11,973 nt of DNA, taken from contig DGYJ01000098.1 in the NCBI GenBank assembly GCA_002396665.1, positions 1-11,973 on the forward strand, in the 5' to 3' direction. Every line of letters begins with the position of its first letter. The stretch's first letter is position 1. Shown piece by piece: positions 1-6,450 of this stretch. Under the pieces are notes generated by a model. It saw only the letters and a list, made by a program, of their open reading frames with translations. It searched no databases and had not been told where the DNA came from. Both the position numbers and the translations under genes were made by a program. Source of the stretch: Bdellovibrionaceae bacterium UBA5009 (GTDB lineage: Bacteria > Bdellovibrionota > Bdellovibrionia > Bdellovibrionales > Bdellovibrionaceae).

Positions 1-1434
1 CCCAAGAGGGATTTTTTCTTTCACCAGGAAGCGATTCTCTTGAAGCTTTAATTTAATGATAGATTTTTTAAAGCTTGGCTGATCAGATATTTCAAGTTCA
101 TAGGCCGTGGCCCGTTCGACAAAGGCCCAATTGAGCCAAATGAATGGTTCAATATCCTGCTGTAAAAACAAGGTTGTTTCGTTTCGAGGTTGAGACAGCG
201 CTGGAGGTGGAAGTGGGTATTTGAAGTCGTAGGTCATTTTTTCGACACTCGAAAATTCAGTCAGATTCTTCTTCGATGAATCAAGTGCAGCGACACGAAA
301 ATGATAGGTTCCAGGTTTGTCGATTGTAATTTTCGAGTTGACACTTGAGAGCTCGCGCTTTTGTGGTTCTTTGAAGTCCTTATCATTGCTAAACTCGACA
401 ACATAGGCAGAGGCCCTGGGCACAGTTGTCCAGTGCAAATCGACATCCTTGCTTGGTGGGATAGCCTTAGGATCGTAGGATTTTTCTGAAATATTTTTAA
501 GAGGTGACAAAGTTAATGTAGAGTATTTGACCTCGATCGTACCAGTTTCGCTTGGTGGACTTTTTGTTTCTTCTGCGCCAAGGCTTCTGACTCTAAAGTA
601 ATAGGTTCCAGGCAAGTACTGTTGCCATAGGAACTGACTTTCTTTAATGTCTTTTTTTATAGAGCCTTTGAAGTCTTTAGATTTTGCGAGCTCAAATTCA
701 TAATTTAAAGCGGCAGGGACTTTTTTCCATAGAACTTGTGGGGCCTGAACAGAGGCTGGGTTTCGAGCATTTTTTATTGGATCGAAAAGAATTTTTTGAG
801 TGAGAAGTTTCGGAGCCTCAAGCGGGGCCACTTTTTTATCTTTAAAGTTGATCGTAAATTTTTGATGAAGGGACCAAAGACTGCTTTGTTGATCCTGTGT
901 AATACCTCGAACTCTAAGGTGGTATGTGTTATTCGATAACTGTGGTGATTTTGTAATGATATTAGAAGTTGTCCCTTTGTTGACGATGGTCGTGAAGTTT
1001 TCATCAGTCGAAAGTTCCCATTCGTAAATTTTGTATTTATGCAGAGAGGACCACTGCATATCAACTTGTGCCATTCGATCTTTTTGTTTTGCTAAAAATT
1101 CATATTCAAGTTGGGCCAGTGGTGCTGGTGAAGAAATGACTGGGCGATCGTAAACCGAAATATCAAATTTGCGGATGGGGCTTGATGTGATGATTTTATG
1201 ATTGCTGTCGTAGCCAATAACTTTCCAGTAGTATTCCCCAGTTTTTGAATTCATTGTTACTGTGTCACTCAAGTTTTCAGTTTCTTTTGTATAAATTGGC
1301 GAACTGAAGTCGTCTTTATTGTTACTGATTTGCAATTGATGGGTAGCGACTTCTTTCGATTGCCACTTTAAGACAAAGGCTTGCCTTTCGTCTTTCAATG
1401 CAAACTTAGCTTTGTCGGAAACTAAAAGTTGAAT
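1..1434 (-). repeat. Five FnIII-like protein repeats of about 100 residues
   Basis: Within the FecR protein the modules cover roughly residues 205-300, 301-403, 405-510, 511-612 and 613-682+. The late strand reads GEYYWKVIGY, NTYHLRVRGI, GTYYFRVRSL and GTYHFRVAAL in the first four. The early strand reads VLKWQSKEV, DMQWSSLHK, QVLWKKVPA, DLHWTTVPR and WLNWAFVER. A third shared element is a 'S/K-D-x-x-F' turn (NNKDDF, STDENF, KSKDF, NDKDF, DQPSF). The repeats are diverged at the protein level and are not DNA tandem repeats. The fifth is cut by the window edge. Confidence 0.65.
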
Positions 1435-2046
1435 CTCCGGAGCTACTGGTGTGGCTTCTTTGATGTCTGCAGCTTTAACTTGAAGTGGTATGTTTGGCGT
1501 CATCGCCACAGATTGGGTTTTGCTTTTTACATCAGCAGATCCTTCGATAAGGTTAAGTTTGATTTTTTGGCTTCGAGGTTTCTTGATATCCAGTTTAGAA
1601 TTGGTGTTAGATCCGATTTGAATTTTTTCGATCCCGGACTTGATTTGAAGTTGCGATTTTTGAGCAAGCTGAGTGGATAGATCCCCGAATTTCAAATCAA
1701 GTTCGAGTTGGCCTTGGTCAAAGTTCAAAGTGATCAAGGTGTTTTCTTTGATTTGAATGGTGCTGCCATCGTTCAGCAGAATCGTTGCTTGCGAAGAGTT
1801 ACCTGTGAACAAGCTGTCTTTTTGGTAAAGGCTTTGCGAGTTCATGACTGGCCGCCAAAGAAAGCTTTCAGCACCTTTTCGTCTGACATCGTTGTCAAAT
1901 TTTTTCATTTGCCCGACAAGTTTTGTAGATCCTTGATTTTCCAAAGGGAAAAGAAATGAGTCATCGTATAAAAAATATGAAAACAACGCAAAAACGAGTG
2001 CGCTGAAAATAAACAAAGTTTTTTCAATACGATTTAAATGTTTCAT
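1..2046 (-). CDS. FecR-domain protein with fibronectin-III-like repeats (3' end off window)
   Basis: This frame stays open for 682 codons from ATG at 2046 to base 1 with no stop, so the C terminus lies outside the window. An AGGA sits a few bases before the ATG. Residues 10-27 are hydrophobic and form an uncleaved signal anchor or signal peptide, so the rest is probably periplasmic or surface-exposed. Residues about 70-175 read as a FecR domain: the segment around TILLNDGSTIQIKENT (88-103) is the typical 'sensitive to charge/threshold' beta strand pattern, followed by LIEGSADV (166-173). From about 205 there are five modules of about 100 residues, each with W-x-x-V-x-x-A-x-x-Y early and G-T-Y-Y-F-R-V-R late, as in FnIII-like domains. 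It diverges from the phosphatase operon across a 107-base gap. FecR here is not next to a sigma factor or TonB receptor, so iron signalling is not implied. The domain calls are from pattern reading; the ligand is unknown. Confidence 0.85.
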   Translation of the reverse strand, partial: MKHLNRIEKTLFIFSALVFALFSYFLYDDSFLFPLENQGSTKLVGQMKKFDNDVRRKGAESFLWRPVMNSQSLYQKDSLFTGNSSQATILLNDGSTIQIKENTLITLNFDQGQLELDLKFGDLSTQLAQKSQLQIKSGIEKIQIGSNTNSKLDIKKPRSQKIKLNLIEGSADVKSKTQSVAMTPNIPLQVKAADIKEATPVAPEIQLLVSDKAKFALKDERQAFVLKWQSKEVATHQLQISNNKDDFSSPIYTKETENLSDTVTMNSKTGEYYWKVIGYDSNHKIITSSPIRKFDISVYDRPVISSPAPLAQLEYEFLAKQKDRMAQVDMQWSSLHKYKIYEWELSTDENFTTIVNKGTTSNIITKSPQLSNNTYHLRVRGITQDQQSSLWSLHQKFTINFKDKKVAPLEAPKLLTQKILFDPIKNARNPASVQAPQVLWKKVPAALNYEFELAKSKDFKGSIKKDIKESQFLWQQYLPGTYYFRVRSLGAEETKSPPSETGTIEVKYSTLTLSPLKNISEKSYDPKAIPPSKDVDLHWTTVPRASAYVVEFSNDKDFKEPQKRELSSVNSKITIDKPGTYHFRVAALDSSKKNLTEFSSVEKMTYDFKYPLPPPALSQPRNETTLFLQQDIEPFIWLNWAFVERATAYELEISDQPSFKKSIIKLKLQENRFLVKEKIPLG

Positions 2047-2117
2047 ATGTCCTGATTTTTGTTCGGTTAATTTCAATGATTAGTCGATAGCCCTAGGTCC
2101 AGTTTGCCCATTTAAAA

Positions 2118-2146
2118 TCGACTCATCTAGACCTATTCAGTACAAT
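2118..2146 (+). promoter_or_regulatory. Sigma-70-like promoter, possibly giving a leaderless transcript
   Basis: TCGACT (2118-2123, four of six matches to TTGACA) is followed after exactly 17 bases by TACAAT (2141-2146, five of six matches to TATAAT). Transcription would start near 2152-2154, which coincides with the ATG at 2154. No Shine-Dalgarno sequence is visible before that ATG, which fits a leaderless message. Seen by eye only. Confidence 0.5.
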
Positions 2147-2153
2147 TTCGAGT

Positions 2154-3983
2154 ATGGCAGGTCGTCAATTCTCAATTCGATACAAAATTCTTGTTCTTAT
2201 GACGGCAATCACGTCAGTGGCCCTTGTGTCCTTTGTTTTTATGGCCTCAAAAATTTTTCGTGAAGATAAGATGGCCTATGTTTTTGATTCGACAAGCAAC
2301 TTGTCTGGAACCTTGGCTTGGCAAATTAAAAATCAATTGAATTCAATTTTGATTTCTTCAAAGCCCCTGTTTGATGATTACTTGCAACAGAGAGAGTTTT
2401 CTTCGGTCTCGCAAATTTTTTTTAAAAACGATCAATTTTTAGATGCTGTTTTTGTCTACGAATCAGATAAAGAAATCAGCCAATTAGAAAAAAAATCTGT
2501 GATTGAAAAAACTTCTGGGGTTGCGGACGAGGCTGAGCTTGATGTTTTTAGTCAGTTAAATTTGAATCGAAATCTACTTACAAAAACTGACAAAGTCATA
2601 GCCCAGTTATCGAAGGATTCTCGATTAATTTTAATACAAAAAGCAGAAAATAAAGAAAGTCAGAAGTTGTTATTTTTTGTCATGCTTTTGCGACTATCTG
2701 AAATCGAAGAGATGTTTAAAAACTCTCTTGCACAGAAACTTTATTTGATCGACGGGCAAGGGCGAATTTTGTTTGGGGCCGAGGGTGATCAAGGACAAAA
2801 ATTAACAAATCAAATTCAACTTCGCTTTTTGTCAAGTCCGCAAAAACTTGCACAAAGTGTTGAGGTTGCTGAAGACTCTAAAAAGCAGCAAGTGCTTGTG
2901 TCTTACTCGCGAGTGGGGTTTTCGGATCTTTATGTTGTCAGCACAGTTCTACAAAAAAATGCCTTGAGTGCATTGGATGTTTTGTTACGAAAATCTTTTA
3001 TATTTTTTATTCTTTTAATTAGCTTAACAGTCATGGTGAGTTTGTTGGCATCAAGTCAGTTAACGAAATCCTTAACCACTTTATTTGAGGCAACGAAAAA
3101 AGTGGCCTTGGGTCAGTTTAACTTTCAGGTGAATATTAAATCCAATGACGAAATAGGAACTTTGGCTGACAATTTTAATTTGATGGCCTCAGAAGTGTCT
3201 AGGTTGCTTGGGCAAACAGCAGAAAAAGCGCGAATGGAAAATGAGTTGAAAACGGCTCAAACCGTTCAAGAGACTCTGTTTCCGCAAACCTACAGCCAGC
3301 TAGGGCCTTTGGAAGTTGCTGGTTTTTACGAGCCGGCCAGCGAGTGTGGTGGGGATTGGTGGCATTATTGTCAGGTTGGAACTAAAATCTTTTTTTGGAT
3401 AGGGGATGCGACAGGGCACGGAGCTCCATCAGCACTTCTAACGAGTGCCGCAAAATCGGCTTCTTCTATCATTGAAAGACTGAATGTGACTCCTGGTCAG
3501 GCCATGGAGTTGTTGAATCGCTGTATTTATGACGTATCACGTGGTCGTTTGATGATGACATTTTTCATTGGTGCTTATGATGTGAATACAAAAGAGTTGA
3601 GTTACTCAAATGCATCCCATGAGGCCCCATTTTTGATCAAAAAAAGTGAAGAAGTTTTGAAAAAGAAAAGTTTAATTCCATTAAATGAAGTCAATAACCC
3701 AAGGCTTGGGCAAGCTCGGGATACGAAGTATGCCGAGTCTAAAATACAAATTGATGCCGGAGATCTTGTGTTTTTTTACACTGATGGAATTCCTGACATA
3801 CGTAATGGTGGGGATGAGGCTTGGGGAGAGCGTGAGTTTATAAAATCAATTGTGAATTCAAACAAGGACTATCCTTCGGCCCAGGATTCTGTAAAAAGAT
3901 TTTCAACAAGCTTCCAAGATTATCGACAAGGATCTACACTTGTTGATGACGTCACTTTTTTTGTTGTCAAAAGTTTAGAGTAA
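2154..3983 (+). CDS. Membrane sensor with HAMP and PP2C/SpoIIE-type serine phosphatase domain (RsbU-like)
   Basis: This 609-residue protein has an N-terminal membrane helix (about 10-33), a roughly 245-residue extracytoplasmic sensor region, a second helix (281-300), and a HAMP linker (about 300-352) with the DEIGTLADNFN signature (332-342). A coiled segment (353-378, ending in AQTVQETLFP) leads into the phosphatase domain (about 385-606). The aspartates expected to bind metal are visible at D401 (GGDWW), D418 (GDATGHG), D544 (TDGIPD) and D598/D599 (DDVT). Such proteins dephosphorylate STAS-domain antagonists, and the very next gene is a STAS-like protein starting 12 bases after this stop, so they are probably partners. 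One variation is that the residue after GGDWW is His404, where many RsbU-type domains have Asp. The start is ATG at 2154 with no clear ribosome site; the next Met (16) would cut into the first helix. The signal sensed is unknown. Confidence 0.92.
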   Translation: MAGRQFSIRYKILVLMTAITSVALVSFVFMASKIFREDKMAYVFDSTSNLSGTLAWQIKNQLNSILISSKPLFDDYLQQREFSSVSQIFFKNDQFLDAVFVYESDKEISQLEKKSVIEKTSGVADEAELDVFSQLNLNRNLLTKTDKVIAQLSKDSRLILIQKAENKESQKLLFFVMLLRLSEIEEMFKNSLAQKLYLIDGQGRILFGAEGDQGQKLTNQIQLRFLSSPQKLAQSVEVAEDSKKQQVLVSYSRVGFSDLYVVSTVLQKNALSALDVLLRKSFIFFILLISLTVMVSLLASSQLTKSLTTLFEATKKVALGQFNFQVNIKSNDEIGTLADNFNLMASEVSRLLGQTAEKARMENELKTAQTVQETLFPQTYSQLGPLEVAGFYEPASECGGDWWHYCQVGTKIFFWIGDATGHGAPSALLTSAAKSASSIIERLNVTPGQAMELLNRCIYDVSRGRLMMTFFIGAYDVNTKELSYSNASHEAPFLIKKSEEVLKKKSLIPLNEVNNPRLGQARDTKYAESKIQIDAGDLVFFYTDGIPDIRNGGDEAWGEREFIKSIVNSNKDYPSAQDSVKRFSTSFQDYRQGSTLVDDVTFFVVKSLE

Positions 3984-3984
3984 C

Positions 3985-3988
3985 GGAG
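3985..3988 (+). promoter_or_regulatory. Shine-Dalgarno site for the STAS-like gene
   Basis: GGAG lies two bases after the phosphatase stop codon and 7 bases before the ATG at 3996. It fixes the start and shows that the two genes are read from one message. Confidence 0.8.
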
Positions 3989-3995
3989 ATTCCAA

Positions 3996-4466
3996 ATGAG
4001 TAAACTAGAAGTAAAAATGAATAAAACCGGTGATCAGCTGAATGTACAGATGACGGGTATTATTGATGAAGATGTGGACTTTACTCAATTCAATTTGGTG
4101 GGTAATCAAAAAATTCAACTTAACTTGAATGGAATTCGAAGCATCAATTCCTGTGGAATTCGCGAGTGGATTAAGTGGATAGGATCTGCTGCTGGCGCTG
4201 CAATTGTGTATGATCAGTGTCCAAAAGTAATTGTCGATCAGATCAATATGGTGGATGGGTTTTTACCATCAAATGCGAAGGTGAACTCTTTTTTTGTTCC
4301 TTACTATAACGATGAATCGGGTTCAGAGAAGAACGTTTTGTTTCGATATGGAACAGAATTTAAGGAAGGTTCTGTTCAGCCGCCTCCTGATGTGAAGGAC
4401 GACCAAGGTCAAGTTATGGAGATGGACGTCATTGAGTCCAAGTACTTTAAGTTTATTAAAAAATAA
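3996..4466 (+). CDS. STAS-like signalling protein lacking the usual phospho-acceptor serine
   Basis: This is a cytoplasmic protein of 156 residues with no signal or membrane segment. Residues 1-90 follow a STAS pattern: TGIIDEDVDF (20-29), the strand KIQLNLNGI (39-47), then SINSCGIREW (49-58). Here N51-S52-C53-G54 occupies the position of D-S-S-G in SpoIIAA, so the residue normally phosphorylated is Cys53 and its Asp neighbour is Asn. Residues 98-156 hold FFVPYYNDE and a closing MDVIESKYFKF. From memory of delta-type relatives (not searched), the matching places often carry Cys pairs of a zinc ribbon; here those are N, S and D. It sits directly behind the phosphatase gene with its own good ribosome site, which supports a phosphatase-partner role. 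Its real biochemical output, with no Ser to phosphorylate at the canonical site, is unknown. Confidence 0.8.
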   Translation: MSKLEVKMNKTGDQLNVQMTGIIDEDVDFTQFNLVGNQKIQLNLNGIRSINSCGIREWIKWIGSAAGAAIVYDQCPKVIVDQINMVDGFLPSNAKVNSFFVPYYNDESGSEKNVLFRYGTEFKEGSVQPPPDVKDDQGQVMEMDVIESKYFKFIKK

Positions 4467-4514
4467 GCCCTACCAAGGTCCTGTTTGTCTTAACTTCTTA
4501 GTGGTTTTGCCGAT

Positions 4515-4518
4515 AGGA
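4515..4518 (+). promoter_or_regulatory. Shine-Dalgarno site supporting a GTG start
   Basis: AGGA (within ATAGGAAAC) lies 5 bases before GTG at 4524. It decides the start of the response regulator: the receiver motifs begin a few codons later (KIVIVEDD), so a later start would break the domain. Confidence 0.75.
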
Positions 4519-4523
4519 AACTT

Positions 4524-6449
4524 GTGGATAATAAATCTGTAAAAATTGTCATTGTAGAAGACGACTCGACGCTAGGGTCAGCGCTTGTTCAGTCCTTTGA
4601 AAGAGAAGGGCTGACAGCACGTTTATACAATCGCCCTGAAGAAGCTCTAAATGCTCTTAAGACAGACAAGCCAGAGTATATTGTGACTGACTGCCTATTG
4701 CCTCAAATGACGGGCATAGACTTCATTATGAAAACAAAGCAACTTCACCCTGATATCCGAGTCAAAGTTATTCTGGTCAGTGGAATTTATACAGACAAAA
4801 TTTTTATTCAAGAATCAATTAAAAAAACGCAAGCCATTGCGTTCATGAAAAAACCATTTGATGTCGAAAAACTTATTGAAATTATCAAAAAAGAAAATGT
4901 GCGAGAGGTCGCCCCGGCTCGAAAAGTACTTTATCAAATGTTTTCTAAAGAAAAAGTGACAAATCGTGAGAAAAGAAAATTACTAGAAAGTATTGAAGAA
5001 GTTAGCGGTTTTGATTTGCCATTTATTTACAGTTTGTTGTCTGAAACAAAAAGTTCTGGCTATCTTAATATTTACGCTCAGAACGGTGTTGTTTCGGGTG
5101 TTGCATTTGCGAATGGCTCGATTGTTTCAGTCGATGTCGAAGATAAACAAACCTATTTGGGCGAGCTCTTGATTCAAAGTGGTTATGTGACTCCTGAAGA
5201 AGTCCAAAAAGCTTTGCTTGATAAAACCAATAAGCGCCTTGGGCAAAGATTGATTCAAAATTCGATTATGAGTCCCCATGCTCTTGATTTAATGATGACA
5301 GAGCAAATGAATATTCGTCTTTCAAAAACGATTGTTGATAGTCAGGTGAAATTAACTTTTGCTTCTTCAGAAGTAGAAGAAACCCACCCCACCATCGATT
5401 CTGATTTGTTATTGAATTATATGCATGACTGGGTGGCTTCAAAAATACCCGTGTCTTGGTTAAAAACCCTATACACAATGTGGTTAGGTCATACTATTTC
5501 TGCAACCCCTTCATTCAGCGCTGATCATCCTATTTTGCAAACAAGTATCATTAAATCTTTAGACGGGTTGTATGAAAAGATTATTAGTGCAAAAAGCTTA
5601 AATCAATTGTTAACAATGAACGAGATGAATCCAACCGCTTTGTACAAAGCATTGCATTTGCTTTTAACAAAAGGTCTTATTATTTTTTCATCGAAGGCTC
5701 ATTTTGCATCTGAAGCTGAACATGTCAGCTATCTTAAAAAAGTAAGCAATGATATTAAAGGTAAAAATCCTTTCGAAATTATGGATTATATCGGCGTTGG
5801 CTCCATGGGGAGCTTAACTTCAGCTGAAATACTAAAAGAGTTCTTGTTGCTCTTAGGGGATAAGCCCTCTGCTGGAACTGAGGCTTTCAAAATATGGAAC
5901 GATTTGATGAAAGTTTTCGAAGATGCTGTGGTTAAAACAAGTGATGGTAAAAACCGCAAAGAGTACAAAATCGAATCTGAAAAGTCTGATGCAGAATCGA
6001 AACTGAAGGCCAATCAGCTATTTGAAGAAGCTAAAAAAGATCTGCAATTGAATCAATATCAAAAAGCCAGCGAGAAAATGGAAACTGCTGCTAAACTAAC
6101 CAACCAGTTGTTCCAGCTCAATATCTATATGGCCTGGGCTAAATTGGGATTGGCAGAATCTAGGAAAGATTTTAAAAACCTAAAAGATATTGAGCTTGAA
6201 TTAATGCAAGTTCCTCCAGACGAAAGATACGACGTTCTTTATCCATTCGTGATGGGGCTTTATTTAAAAGCTAAAGGTGACTTGATTGGGGCTAAAAAAT
6301 CTTTTGATAAGGCCATTGCCATTGATCCGAACTTTATCGTTGTACGACGTGAAATTGGTCTTCTTGATGCGCAAATTCGCTCTAGCAAAAAAGACATTTT
6401 TAATATGGATTTAAAAGATGTCGTTTCAGGATTCTTTAAAAAGAAATAA
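4524..6449 (+). CDS. Response regulator with DUF4388-like, J-like and TPR domains
   Basis: This 641-residue protein starts at GTG. The receiver domain (5-125) is complete: acidic pocket E11/D12/D13, phospho-acceptor D56 (VTDCLLP), S86 (LVSG) and K110 before P111. Residues about 163-275 resemble DUF4388/PatA-N-type domains, with a repeated 'G-x-L-L-I-x-x-G-x-x-T/S' helix pair (YLGELLIQSGYVTPEEV, then LGQRLIQNSIMSPHAL). About 340-400 looks like a winged-helix-type stretch. Residues 416-482 align by eye with a J domain (FEIMDYIGV, a middle helix, LLLLGDKP, then FKIWNDLMKVFED and a YKIES end), but HPD is replaced by LGD. TPR-like helices fill 490-620 (AFDKAIAIDPNF-type motif at 593-604). It has no DNA-binding domain that I recognise, so it probably acts by protein contacts. 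It follows the STAS gene after 57 bases with no terminator and is probably the last gene of the operon. Confidence 0.9.
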   Translation: MDNKSVKIVIVEDDSTLGSALVQSFEREGLTARLYNRPEEALNALKTDKPEYIVTDCLLPQMTGIDFIMKTKQLHPDIRVKVILVSGIYTDKIFIQESIKKTQAIAFMKKPFDVEKLIEIIKKENVREVAPARKVLYQMFSKEKVTNREKRKLLESIEEVSGFDLPFIYSLLSETKSSGYLNIYAQNGVVSGVAFANGSIVSVDVEDKQTYLGELLIQSGYVTPEEVQKALLDKTNKRLGQRLIQNSIMSPHALDLMMTEQMNIRLSKTIVDSQVKLTFASSEVEETHPTIDSDLLLNYMHDWVASKIPVSWLKTLYTMWLGHTISATPSFSADHPILQTSIIKSLDGLYEKIISAKSLNQLLTMNEMNPTALYKALHLLLTKGLIIFSSKAHFASEAEHVSYLKKVSNDIKGKNPFEIMDYIGVGSMGSLTSAEILKEFLLLLGDKPSAGTEAFKIWNDLMKVFEDAVVKTSDGKNRKEYKIESEKSDAESKLKANQLFEEAKKDLQLNQYQKASEKMETAAKLTNQLFQLNIYMAWAKLGLAESRKDFKNLKDIELELMQVPPDERYDVLYPFVMGLYLKAKGDLIGAKKSFDKAIAIDPNFIVVRREIGLLDAQIRSSKKDIFNMDLKDVVSGFFKKK

Positions 6450-6450
6450 T

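Noticed and set aside
1429..1959. Plus-strand open frames of 83 codons each inside the first 2 kb
   Set aside because: They lie opposite the long FecR/FnIII frame, have Phe/Trp-rich nonsense-like composition, and have no ribosome sites.
2094..2135. Inverted 6-mers TAGGTC and GACCTA plus a TCTAGA palindrome in the divergent gap
   Set aside because: The match does not extend beyond six bases and could be chance; no known operator fits.
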